This document shows positions 9,401 through 16,776 of a DNA stretch of 41,422 bases, in pieces (within the stretch, counting starts at the first letter, position 1; every line of letters begins with the position of its first letter). The DNA comes from Pseudomonadales bacterium. Its GTDB lineage: Bacteria; Pseudomonadota; Gammaproteobacteria; Pseudomonadales; UBA5518. Position numbers and translations under genes: made by a program. The stretch spans positions 1 through 41,422 of the forward strand of contig JAJVIG010000051.1 in NCBI GenBank assembly GCA_022072145.1. The letters are read 5' to 3'. The notes beneath the pieces are model-generated. The model did no database searches. It saw only the letters and a list, made by a program, of their open reading frames with translations, and was not told the DNA's origin.

Positions 9401-9493
9401 GAGCTGGTATCAAGATGGCTCGGCAGCCAGGTCTATGATCGGTTATCACCCCGAGGGCCAAGGTCATCGGGCGATATGGCCCCGAAGGCATGA
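6446..9493 (+). CDS. hsdR: Type I restriction endonuclease motor/nuclease subunit HsdR
   Basis: HsdR is the ATP-dependent translocase and nuclease subunit that cleaves unmodified DNA away from the recognition site. The 1015 residues contain an N-terminal PD-(D/E)XK nuclease (D137, E151 and K153 in LELKN), then the SF2 helicase motor: AGSGKS Walker A (307-312), DEAH (424-427), FTATP, and the motif V/VI region with TGFDQPLLHTMYVDK and QTLSRLNR. The C-terminal helical region should bind the methylase core. All catalytic motifs are intact. The ATG overlaps the stop of the 63-aa gene (ATGA). The last codons (after QVYDRLSPRG) lie in a palindrome-rich segment that continues past the stop and may have replaced the native C-terminus. 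Confidence 0.96.
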   Translation: MKRTGETAFETAIETVLLADGYTRISAKGFDRERAIFPDEALHFIRATQTKVWEKLEALHGEQTGARVLESLCKWLDTHGTLATLRHGFKCFGRTLRVAFFRPAHGLNPELEARYQANRLGLTRQLHFSPKSEKSLDVVLSVNGIPVVTLELKNPLSGQTAANAIHQYRNDRDPREPIFVFTKRTLVHFAVDTEEAHMATRLAGSSTYFLPFNRGLDGGAGNPSDREGRNYKTAYLWEEVLQRDSLLDLLARFLHLDVEEKTTDEGKKVRKESLIFPRYHQLQAVRQMVAAAASEGVGHNYLVEHSAGSGKSNTIAWLAHRLSSLHNERDERLFDSVVVITDRVVLDRQLQNTIYQFDHRQGVVQKIDEDSRQLAEALEAGVPIIITTLQKFPFVSGQLAKLSEERGEGSKSHLPTRKYAVIIDEAHSSQSGETATELKGVLGGAELRKKAQEMAEEEGEVELERLFRSMAKRGKQPNMSFFAFTATPKHKTLAIFGRNGEPFHRYTMRQAIEEGFIEDVLKNYVTYKTYYKLIKKAEDDPNVERKKAAKALARFMRLHPHNIGQKTEVMVEHFQHFTRHKIGGHAKAMVVTGSRLEAVRYKQEFDRYIQEKGYPIKSLVAFSGTVEDDKIPEKSYTEVEMNGGLKEKELPDTFAKPEYRVLLVAEKYQTGFDQPLLHTMYVDKRLAGIQAVQTLSRLNRTHPLKDDTFVLDFVNDPAEIQEAFRQYYEGSVMGEQVDPDKLYEVKAELDASGIFLQTEVAEFARVFFAPKRRQSPGDHKTMNAILDQAVARFVQLQNAEEEEAELWRGKLQAFRNLYSFLSQVIPYQDSDLEKLFTYLRHLALKLPKRKSGPGYQFDEEVELDYYRLQKISEGSISLNEGYAKPLDGPREVGSGMAREEHVSLSRLIDIINERFGGELNEADQLFFDQIAEAASQNEALQKAAEVNSLDKFQLVFRQVLESLFIERMELNEELFTDYMGKPDMQELVSRWLGSQVYDRLSPRGPRSSGDMAPKA

Positions 9494-9559
9494 CCCGAGC
9501 GGGTGCCGGGAAAGACGGATGCCTTCCACCAGTTACCCGAAAATCCCGGATAACTGGTC
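9437..9559. repeat. Palindrome-rich segment across the hsdR 3' end
   Basis: GATCGGTTATC (9437-9447) and GATAACTGGTC (9549-9559) are reverse complements at 9 of 11 positions. Nested inside are GGGCCA/TGGCCC (9455-9460, 9477-9482), AAGGCAT/ATGCCTT (9485-9491, 9519-9525, spanning the hsdR stop) and CCAGTTA/TAACTGG (9529-9535, 9551-9557). CCCCGAGGGC and CCCCGAAGGC are near-direct copies. It could be a small non-autonomous element or act as a terminator between convergent hsdR and the DUF2242 gene. No U-tract is visible. Confidence 0.5.
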
Positions 9560-9634
9560 CCCGCACCCGCAACCGCAAGCACAGGTCGTGGACGGTGTGC
9601 GTCGCGTGGGTATCGAGGCGCGCCGCCAACGCCC

Positions 9635-10648
9635 CTACGGCAACATCGGCATCGGCGGTGCGTGCGCGGGTTCTGTCTCGACAGGATCCACGGGCCCGGA
9701 AGCAGGCAACGCGGGCTGCGGATCCACGGCCACGGGGGTTGCCGTGGATGACGGCGGTGCGGCATCAGGCGCCGCAACTGCGGCTCCGGACGTGGAACCC
9801 GCCGCGTCGGGAACGACGGGAACCGTCGCGGACGGCGTCGCCGGCACCGGCTCCGACGCCGTCGGCGTGTACGCCGCGGGCTCCGGGACCGTCGTAACCT
9901 CGGCCGGCTCCGGGACCGCCGTCACTGCCGCCGGTTCGGTCTCCGTGGCAGCAGTTGCGGCCGGCACCGAGGCTTCGGTCACGGTCGGCTCGCCTGCGCC
10001 CGGTGCGGGCTGCACCGTCACCGCCGCCGGCGACGGCCCGGGTTCCGGCCCCTGCTCCTCGACGATCACCGGTACCGGCTCGACCGCCGCCGGTGCCTCG
10101 TCGGTCGGCGCCTCCTCACCGGCCACCGCGGCGCGCGTGCGCATCTCGCCCAGCGTGTGTTCGACCGCCGCGAAGAAACGCCGGTAGAACTGCGTGTCGC
10201 CGATCGTCTCCTCGGCGATCTTGACCAGCGAATCCGCGCTCTGCCCGATCGGCAGCGAAATCGTGCCCAGCCCGGTCAGGCCCACGCTGGCCGGGTTGCT
10301 GCTCTTCTTCAGGTCGTAGGTGCTCAGTACGCCGGTCGCGTACAGCGTGCTGCCCACGCGGTCGGGGACGCAGGCGACGTTCATCTCGATGAAGGTGTTG
10401 GCCTTGCCCTCGGCGCGGTAGGACTTGCGCGCCTTGACCTGTTCCGTGCTCGCCACGTCGATCAGGTATCCCTGGCCGAGCAGCGAACGGCGCGCGCTCT
10501 CGCAGGCCACCGCGAGTTCGTCCTCCACCTTGAGCCGGTACGGACTGTCGGCCGAGAAACTCTCGCGCGTGTACACGGCCTCCTTGCTGCACGCGGCCAG
10601 CAGTACGGCGGCGCACAGGATCGACGGGATCTTCGCTGGGTTCTTCAT
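9635..10648 (-). CDS. DUF2242-family lipoprotein with long Ala/Pro/Thr/Val-rich tail
   Basis: This 337-residue protein begins with a short signal peptide and the lipobox LLAAC, with Cys20 as the lipidated residue. The folded part (about 30-175) fits the DUF2242 family: a region rich in acidic and aromatic residues, then the VACESARRSLLGQGY helix, ASVGLTGLGTISLP and the SLVKIAEETIGDTQFYRRFF end. Residues about 180-337 are low complexity, with repeated PEPA/TTVPEPA motifs, probably an extended periplasmic tether. The function of the family is unknown. The gene is divergent from the RND pump operon and convergent with hsdR. Its stop is TAG in a GTAG context (CTAC on + at 9635-9638) without a REP element. 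Confidence 0.82.
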   Translation of the reverse strand: MKNPAKIPSILCAAVLLAACSKEAVYTRESFSADSPYRLKVEDELAVACESARRSLLGQGYLIDVASTEQVKARKSYRAEGKANTFIEMNVACVPDRVGSTLYATGVLSTYDLKKSSNPASVGLTGLGTISLPIGQSADSLVKIAEETIGDTQFYRRFFAAVEHTLGEMRTRAAVAGEEAPTDEAPAAVEPVPVIVEEQGPEPGPSPAAVTVQPAPGAGEPTVTEASVPAATAATETEPAAVTAVPEPAEVTTVPEPAAYTPTASEPVPATPSATVPVVPDAAGSTSGAAVAAPDAAPPSSTATPVAVDPQPALPASGPVDPVETEPAHAPPMPMLP

Positions 10649-10806
10649 TGACTCACCGGTGGACCTGCGTCGCTCTGACCGACGCGGCAGCGTTCTTGCG
10701 CGCGGATCATACTACGAATCGACGCCCTCCCCGCGCGCTCGCCGCGCCCGCCCCGCCGGGAAACCGCGCCTGCGGATGACCATCCGTACAGGAAGCGTCG
10801 ATCGCA

Positions 10807-10835
10807 TTGGCCGGCGCACGGGCAGTTCGTATAGT
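10807..10835 (+). promoter_or_regulatory. Sigma70-type promoter of RND operon 1
   Basis: TTGGCC (10807-10812) and TATAGT (10830-10835) are separated by exactly 17 bases, upstream of the fusion-protein gene. The predicted start near 10842 would leave about 24 bases of leader containing GAGGAGG. It lies in the 217-bp gap to the divergent DUF2242 gene. On the minus strand a TATGAT (10706-10711) could serve that gene, without a clear -35. Confidence 0.6.
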
Positions 10836-10865
10836 GCCGCAGGCAGGGACGAGGAGGATGTTGCA

Positions 10866-12011
10866 GTGACTGCATTCAGGGCGGCGGCGCTCGCGCTCAC
10901 GGTACTGGTGGGCGCCTGCGCGGAACCCGACAAGGACGTGCCGCCGTCGGCGGACGGCGGCGAGCGCGCCGTCACGGCGGCGCCGGAACGCGTGGACGCC
11001 GAGCGCGTCGGCAGCGCCCGGCTGCAGTCGCGGATCACCGCCTCCGGTTCGATCGCGGCGCGACGTGTCACCGAGCTGGGCGCCGAAGTCCCCGGTCCGC
11101 TGCTCGCGATCCACGTCGACGTGGGCAGCAGCGTCGAGCAGGGCGCCGAACTGTTCCGCATCGACCCCGGCACCTACGAGATGGCGCTGGCCGAGGCGCG
11201 CGCGGCGCTGACGCTGGCGCGGGCCGAGGCAAGACACGCCGAACAGGAAGAAAAGCGCGTCGATTCGCTGCTCGCCAGTCGCTCCGTATCCAGGCAACAC
11301 TACGAGCAGGTGCGCACGCAGGCCGAGGTTGCACGCGCGCGCGTCACGCAGATGGAGGCGCGCACCGCGCGCGCCAGCCGTGACCTCGAACGCACGCGGG
11401 TGCGCGCGCCCTACGCGGGCAGCATCGTCGCGCGGCTTGCGCACGAAGGCGCGATGGCCGGCAACGGCCCGGTGCTGGTGCTGCAGGAAAGCGGCACGCT
11501 CGAGGCGGTGGTGAACGTGCCCGAGGCGACCCCGGTGCCGGTGCGCCCGGGCGATCCGGTCGAGCTGTTCGTCGAAGCGCTCGACCGCCCGCTCGGCAGC
11601 CACGTCGAGCGCGTCAGTGACCGCATCGATCCCGCCACCCGCACCTACGAGGTGCGCTGCCCGGTCCCCGATCCCTCGCGCACCGTGAAGGCCGGCGCCT
11701 ACGTGCGCGCCGAGCTGGCACCGGCGCGCGCGCACCCGCTGCCGGTGGTGGCGCGCGATGCGCTGCTCACCCGCGACGGGCAGCCGTACGTGCTGCGGGT
11801 CGTCGACGGCGTGGTGACGCCGGTGGCGGTGCGGGTCGGGGTCGTCGATGAACAACGCGCGGAGCTGCTCGACGGCATCGCCGCCGGGGACGTGGTGGTG
11901 CGCGGCGAGGCCGTGCGCCGGCTCGCTGCCGGACAGCGCGTCGAGCCGGTGCTGGACGCGTCCGCGCAGCCCGTCGCCGCGGCCGCCTCCTCCGCGGAGC
12001 CCGTGCCATGA
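10866..12011 (+). CDS. RND efflux periplasmic adaptor (membrane fusion protein) lipoprotein, pump 1
   Basis: This adaptor links an inner-membrane RND pump to an outer-membrane channel. From GTG 10866 it has 381 residues. The start is chosen because GAGGAGG lies 8 bases upstream and the protein then opens with a signal peptide and lipobox (LVGAC, Cys18). Domains in order: barrel-sandwich/lipoyl half (about 65-105, LGAEVPGPLLAIHVDVGSSV), alpha-helical hairpin rich in Ala/Arg/Glu (about 110-175), second lipoyl half (VRAPYAGSIV), beta-barrel (about 205-290) and membrane-proximal domain (about 295-360). The TGA overlaps the pump ATG by 4 bases. No TolC-like channel gene is adjacent, so the outer-membrane partner must be elsewhere. 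Substrate unknown. Confidence 0.9.
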   Translation: MTAFRAAALALTVLVGACAEPDKDVPPSADGGERAVTAAPERVDAERVGSARLQSRITASGSIAARRVTELGAEVPGPLLAIHVDVGSSVEQGAELFRIDPGTYEMALAEARAALTLARAEARHAEQEEKRVDSLLASRSVSRQHYEQVRTQAEVARARVTQMEARTARASRDLERTRVRAPYAGSIVARLAHEGAMAGNGPVLVLQESGTLEAVVNVPEATPVPVRPGDPVELFVEALDRPLGSHVERVSDRIDPATRTYEVRCPVPDPSRTVKAGAYVRAELAPARAHPLPVVARDALLTRDGQPYVLRVVDGVVTPVAVRVGVVDEQRAELLDGIAAGDVVVRGEAVRRLAAGQRVEPVLDASAQPVAAAASSAEPVP

Positions 12012-15000
12012 GCCTCTCCGATGTCTCGATCCGGCGCCCGGTGTTCGCCGCGATGCTGGTGCTCGCGCTGGTGGTGCTCGGCTACATCTCGATGGGACGG
12101 CTCGAGATGCAGATCGACCCGGACATGGAATTCCCGATGATCACGGTGGTGACCGAACTGCGCGGCGCCTCGCCCGCCACCGTCGAGCGCGAGGTCACCG
12201 ACATCCTCGAGGAACAGATCAACGCGCTCGAGGGGATCCGCAGCCTGAATTCGGTTTCCTCGCAGGGACTGTCGCAGGTCTTCGTCGAATTCGCGCTCGC
12301 CTACGATCCCGACGTGAAGGCGCAGGAAGTGCGCGACAAGGTCGCACTGGCGCGCGCGGAGCTGCCCATCGACGTCGAGGACCCGGTGGTGCAGAAGTTC
12401 GACATCAACTCGATGGCTTTCCTGAACGTGGTGCTCGGCGGCGCGGTCTCGCTGCGCGAGTTGTCGGATCTGGCCGAACACGAGGTGAAGGAGCGTCTGG
12501 AGCGCATCGACGGCGTCGGCGCGGTCACCATCGTCGGAGCGCGCGAGCGCGAGATCCGCATCTGGCTGGACCCGCTGCGCTTGAGCGGCTACGGACTGTC
12601 GATCGAGGACGTCGCGGGCACGCTGCGGCGCGAGAACGCCGAACTCGCCGGCGGTCGCATCGAGGGGGCCGGGCGCGAGTGGTCGGTGACCACGCAGGGC
12701 AAGGCGCGCAACGTGGCCGAATTCGGCGAGCTGATCGTCGCCGAACGCGCGGGCCGCGTGGTGCGGCTGCGCGACGTGGCGATCGTCGAGGACGGCATGG
12801 CCGAGGCGCACACCATCGCACGACTGAACGGCCAGCCGGGCGTGGCGCTCGAGGTCCAGCCGCAGAGCGGCGCCGACGTGGTGCGCTCGGCGCGGCTGCT
12901 GCGCCGCGAGATCGAGGCGATCGGCGAACGCCTGCCCGCCGGCGTGCGCATCGCGGTCGCGCGCGACTACGCGGTCATGATCGAGGAACAGGTGCGCGAG
13001 GTGTTCCGCGACATGATCTTCGCCGCGGCGCTGGTCGTCGCGGTGGTGCTGTGCTTCCTGCGCAACCTGCGCTCCACGTTCATCGCGGCGCTCGCGATCC
13101 CGTCCAGCGTGATCGCCTCCTTCTCGCTGTTCCTGCTGCTCGGACTGTCGATCAACACCATGACGCTGATGGCGCTGGCGCTCGCCATCGGCCTGGTGAT
13201 CGACGATGCGATCGTCGTGCTCGAGAGCATCTACCGGCGCATCGAGGCCGGGGAGGACGCGTTCCCGGCGGCGATCCACGGCACGCGCGAGGTGGGGCTG
13301 GCCGTGATCGCGACCACGCTGGCGGTGTGCGGCGTGTTCGTGCCGATCGTGTTCATGCAGAGCACGATGGGGCGCTATTTCTACGAGTTCGGCGTCGCGG
13401 TGACGGCCGCCGTGTGCGTCTCGACGCTGGTCGCACTGACGCTGACGCCGATGCTCGCCAGCCGGCTGCTGGCCCGCACCGGCCACGACAACACGCGGCT
13501 GGCGGCGCCATTTCGCGTGTTCGAACGCGCGCTCGGCGCCCTCGAGCGCGGGTACCGCTCCCTGCTCGGCGCCGCGATCCGCCACCGCGTGGCCACCCTC
13601 GGCATCGCCGCCGCCGCGGTGCTCGGCGGTTGCGGCGTGGCGAGCACGCTGCCGGTGAACCTGCTGACGCGCGAGGACCTGAGCGAGCTGGAAGTGAACG
13701 TGAAGCTGCCGATCGGCACGCCACTGGCGGTCACCGACGGCGTCACCCGACGCATCGAGGACACGCTGGCGCGCCATCCCTACGTGCGCGACGTGTTCGC
13801 GACCTCCGGCGAGGAACGCCAGCACAAGCCGAACCACGCCCGCATCCAGGTGCGCCTGATCCCCAAACACGAGCGTGCGGTGCCGATCCGCGAGACCTTC
13901 GGCGAGGTGCGCGAGCAGCTGCTCGCCGCCGTCCCCGAGGCCGAGCAGATCAGCGTCGGTTTCCAGGAGTACGGCGACACCGGCGACGACATGAGCGACC
14001 TGACCTACAGCGTGCTGGGCCCCGATCTGCACGAGCTCGAGCGCTTTGCGGCCGCGCTCGAGGCGCGCATGAAGGCCGACCCCGAGTTCACCGACGTGCG
14101 CACCTCGCACGAGAGCGGCAGCCCGCAGATCACGCTCGAGGTGGACCGCGGCCGCGCGGCCGACCTCGGCGTCTCGGCCGCCGCGATCGGGCAGACGCTG
14201 CGCACGCTGTTCGCCGGCGACGAGGTCGGATCGTTCGAGGAAGGCGGCAACCGCCACGACGTGCGCGTGCAGGTGGCGCCGCAGTACCGCAACGATCCGG
14301 CGCAGATCCACCTGGTGCGCGTGCGCTCGGCGCACGGCGAGCTGGTGCCGGTCACCAACGTGGCGCGCGTGGTGCACGAGGACGGACCGGTGGAGATCCG
14401 GCGCAACAGCCGCACGCGCGAGATCCGCGTCTACGCGAACATGGCATCGGGTGCGAGCCTGGGCACCGGTGTGGCGAAGCTCGAGCGCTGGGCCGACGAG
14501 CTGGGAATCGCAGCGCCGTTCACGCTCGAACCCGGCGGATACGCGCGCACCATGGAGGAGACCGGCAGCGACATCATGTTCGCGTTCACGCTGGCGCTGA
14601 TCGCGATCTACATGGTGCTCGCCTCGCTGTTCGACTCGCTGACGCATCCGTTCACGATCATGACCTCGGCACCGCTGGCGTTCATCGGCGGTTTCGTCGC
14701 GCTGGCGATCACCGGGCTGTCGATGGACATGATGGCCGGCATCGGCCTGCTGGTGCTGATGGGCCTGGTGATGAAGAACGGCATCCTGCTGGTGGACTAC
14801 ACCAACCAGTTGCGCGCGCAGGGCCGCTCGCTCGAAGAAGCCGTGCTCGAGGCCGCGCCGGTACGCATGCGCCCGGTGCTGATGACCTCCGCCTCGCTGG
14901 TGATCGGGATGCTGCCGATGGTGCTCTCGGACGCGGTGGGTTCGGAATTCCGTGCGCCTATGGGAATGATCACCATCGGCGGCCTGGTGACCTCGACGCT

Positions 15001-15145
15001 GCTGACGCTGGTCGTGGTGCCGGTGGTCTACACGGTGGTCGATGCCGCGTCCCTGCGCACGCGCCGCGCGTGGTCGCGCCTGCGCGGCGCGCTGGCCGCG
15101 TTGCGCCGGCAGCCGGCGCCCATGGCGGCTCAGCCGAGGAAGTAG
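12008..15145 (+). CDS. RND-family inner-membrane efflux pump (HAE1/AcrB-like), pump 1
   Basis: This is a proton-driven multidrug-type pump of 1045 residues, the normal size for the HAE1 family. TM1 follows the SDVSIRRPVFAAM start. TM4 carries the proton-relay pair Asp399-Asp400 in LAIGLVIDDAIVVLE. TM10 keeps the relay Lys923 in the MKNGILLVDYTNQ motif, so the relay is intact. Two large periplasmic loops (about 35-335 and 560-860) form the porter and docking domains. Coupled by ATGA overlap to the adaptor gene. Its TAG stop (GTAG, 15142-15145) overlaps the end of the convergent ThDP-enzyme gene by 16 bases. Substrate cannot be predicted; solvents, biocides or lipids are all possible. Confidence 0.95.
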   Translation: MSLSDVSIRRPVFAAMLVLALVVLGYISMGRLEMQIDPDMEFPMITVVTELRGASPATVEREVTDILEEQINALEGIRSLNSVSSQGLSQVFVEFALAYDPDVKAQEVRDKVALARAELPIDVEDPVVQKFDINSMAFLNVVLGGAVSLRELSDLAEHEVKERLERIDGVGAVTIVGAREREIRIWLDPLRLSGYGLSIEDVAGTLRRENAELAGGRIEGAGREWSVTTQGKARNVAEFGELIVAERAGRVVRLRDVAIVEDGMAEAHTIARLNGQPGVALEVQPQSGADVVRSARLLRREIEAIGERLPAGVRIAVARDYAVMIEEQVREVFRDMIFAAALVVAVVLCFLRNLRSTFIAALAIPSSVIASFSLFLLLGLSINTMTLMALALAIGLVIDDAIVVLESIYRRIEAGEDAFPAAIHGTREVGLAVIATTLAVCGVFVPIVFMQSTMGRYFYEFGVAVTAAVCVSTLVALTLTPMLASRLLARTGHDNTRLAAPFRVFERALGALERGYRSLLGAAIRHRVATLGIAAAAVLGGCGVASTLPVNLLTREDLSELEVNVKLPIGTPLAVTDGVTRRIEDTLARHPYVRDVFATSGEERQHKPNHARIQVRLIPKHERAVPIRETFGEVREQLLAAVPEAEQISVGFQEYGDTGDDMSDLTYSVLGPDLHELERFAAALEARMKADPEFTDVRTSHESGSPQITLEVDRGRAADLGVSAAAIGQTLRTLFAGDEVGSFEEGGNRHDVRVQVAPQYRNDPAQIHLVRVRSAHGELVPVTNVARVVHEDGPVEIRRNSRTREIRVYANMASGASLGTGVAKLERWADELGIAAPFTLEPGGYARTMEETGSDIMFAFTLALIAIYMVLASLFDSLTHPFTIMTSAPLAFIGGFVALAITGLSMDMMAGIGLLVLMGLVMKNGILLVDYTNQLRAQGRSLEEAVLEAAPVRMRPVLMTSASLVIGMLPMVLSDAVGSEFRAPMGMITIGGLVTSTLLTLVVVPVVYTVVDAASLRTRRAWSRLRGALAALRRQPAPMAAQPRK

Positions 15146-16776
15146 GAACCCTTGATACGTCGGGCGTTCGGATCGACGCGCACGTTCACGATCGCGAAGC
15201 GATCGGCCGCCAGCGCACGTTCGAGCGCGGGACGCAGCTGGCCTGGCGCATCGACGTATTCGGCGTGGCCGTCGACCATCTGCGCCAGCATCTCGTAGCG
15301 CGCCGGCAGCAGCCGCGCGACCGCCGTCTTCGCCGGGTCGAACAACCAGTCCTGCAGCGCGTGTCCGGCGATGCCCTCGTTGTTGGCCACCACCACCACT
15401 ACCCGCGCACCGATGCGCGCCAGCGTCTCGACGTCCATCATCGCGGCGCCGAAGGCGTAGTCACCGAGCAAGGCCAGCGCCGGGGCGTCGGGGCGCGCGA
15501 GCTTGGCGCCGATCGCGTACGGCAGCCCGGTGCCGATGCAGCCGGTGGTGCCGGCGTTGAGGATCGAACGCGCGCGGTACGCCGGCAGCATCGCGCGCGC
15601 GACCGCCATGATCACCTCGCCGTCGAAGCTCAGCGAAGCCTCGCGCGGCAGCACGTCGCGCACCTCGCGCACCAGCCGGTACGGGCTGATCGGGGATGCG
15701 TCGCTGGCCGCGGCCGCGGCGAGTTCCGCCTCGTTCGCCGCCACCATGGCACGCAGTCCGCGCAGCCAGCCAGAGGCCGTGCAGGCGAGCATTCGCCCGG
15801 CCAGCGCATCGGCCAGTTGCCGCGCCGCCACCGCGGCGTCGGCGACGATCGCGGTGTCGAGTTCGGCGGCGGCCACCAGCTCCTCGGCGCAGAGGTCGAT
15901 CTGCGCGATCTTCACGCCGGCGGCGAACTGCGGCGGACGTCCCATGCCGAAGATCCAGTTGAAACGTCCGCCGAACATCACCACCACGTCCGCCTGCCCG
16001 AGCGCGGCGGAGCGTGCGGCGTTGACGAACGACGGGTGGTCGTCCGGCACCACCCCGCGCGCCATCGGCGAGGCCACGTACGGCAGGCCCAGATCGGCGA
16101 GGCGCGCGAGCTCCGCGCCGGCATCGGCCCAGGCCGCGCCCTTGCCGAACAGGAGCAGCGGTCGCTCGGCCCTGGCCAACAACTGTGCGACGTGCGCAAT
16201 CGCGGCCGGATCCGCGTGCGGGGGCGCTGCGGCCGGCGCCGGCGCCAGCGCCGGCACGCCAGCGGACGCCACCCGCTGCGCCACCACCTGCGCCGGGAAA
16301 TCCAGGTACACCGCCCCGGGCCGGCCCGCGACGCATTTGCCGAGCGCGAGCCGCAGCAACTCCGGAATGCGTTCGCCGCTGTCGACACGCGCGGTCCACT
16401 TGCAGCCGGGCGCGGCGAACGCGAGCTGATCGGCCTCCTGGAACGCGCCCAGCCCACGCTGGGAATCCCGCACCGATCCGCCGAGCACCAGCAACGGCAT
16501 CGCGCCGGCGGTCGCCGCGTGCATCGGCGTCACCGCGTTGGTCATCCCCGGTCCGGAGCCGACCACGACCACGCCGGGCTTGCGGTTCACGTAGCCCCAG
16601 GCGCTCGCCATGAAGGCCGCGTTCTCCTCGTGCCGGCAGCCGATCACGTCGAGGCCTTCCGCCTGCGCACCCGCCATCACCTCGAGCATCGGACCGGCGA
16701 CCACGCCGAACACGGTGTCGATGCCGGCGGCGCGCAACTGCCGGGCCGCGATCCGGCCGCCGTCGATCTCGCTCAT
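15130..16776 (-). CDS. Thiamine-diphosphate-dependent enzyme, acetolactate synthase / 2-hydroxyacyl-CoA lyase-like
   Basis: The 548 residues show the three-domain plan of the acetolactate synthase superfamily. The N-terminal Pyr domain (1-170) carries catalytic Glu50 in RHEENAAFMA and VVGSGPGMTNAVTPM. A central domain spans about 190-330. The C-terminal PP domain carries the ThDP/metal motif beginning GDYAFGAAMMDVETL at 438 and ending at NNEG (465-468). The GDY in place of the common GDG resembles the GDS-type motif of oxalyl-CoA decarboxylase and 2-hydroxyacyl-CoA lyase more than biosynthetic IlvB. No small regulatory subunit is nearby. ATG 16776 has GGGGAG 6 bases upstream and overlaps the stop of the AI-2E permease gene, so the two form an operon. 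The reaction is uncertain. Confidence 0.85.
   Translation of the reverse strand: MSEIDGGRIAARQLRAAGIDTVFGVVAGPMLEVMAGAQAEGLDVIGCRHEENAAFMASAWGYVNRKPGVVVVGSGPGMTNAVTPMHAATAGAMPLLVLGGSVRDSQRGLGAFQEADQLAFAAPGCKWTARVDSGERIPELLRLALGKCVAGRPGAVYLDFPAQVVAQRVASAGVPALAPAPAAAPPHADPAAIAHVAQLLARAERPLLLFGKGAAWADAGAELARLADLGLPYVASPMARGVVPDDHPSFVNAARSAALGQADVVVMFGGRFNWIFGMGRPPQFAAGVKIAQIDLCAEELVAAAELDTAIVADAAVAARQLADALAGRMLACTASGWLRGLRAMVAANEAELAAAAASDASPISPYRLVREVRDVLPREASLSFDGEVIMAVARAMLPAYRARSILNAGTTGCIGTGLPYAIGAKLARPDAPALALLGDYAFGAAMMDVETLARIGARVVVVVANNEGIAGHALQDWLFDPAKTAVARLLPARYEMLAQMVDGHAEYVDAPGQLRPALERALAADRFAIVNVRVDPNARRIKGSYFLG

Noticed and set aside
9635..10130. Separate gene in the low-complexity part of the DUF2242 frame or on its opposite strand (for example 9435-10187 on +)
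   Set aside because: The repetitive Ala/Pro/Val/Thr/Glu tail is in frame with the lipoprotein; the plus-strand frame is Gly/Ser/Ala/Thr shadow sequence.
7361..14647. Very long open frames antisense to hsdR, RND pump 1 and other genes (for example 7361-8836 and 11699-14647 on -, 11848-16827 on +)
   Set aside because: They lie opposite or across genes with clear family motifs, have His/Arg/Gln- or Arg/Ala-rich low-complexity translations, and are expected by-products of GC-rich codon use.
15130..15145. Frameshift or truncation at the convergent overlap of RND pump 1 and the ThDP enzyme
   Set aside because: Both proteins reach normal length; a 16-bp tail-to-tail overlap is a common compact arrangement.
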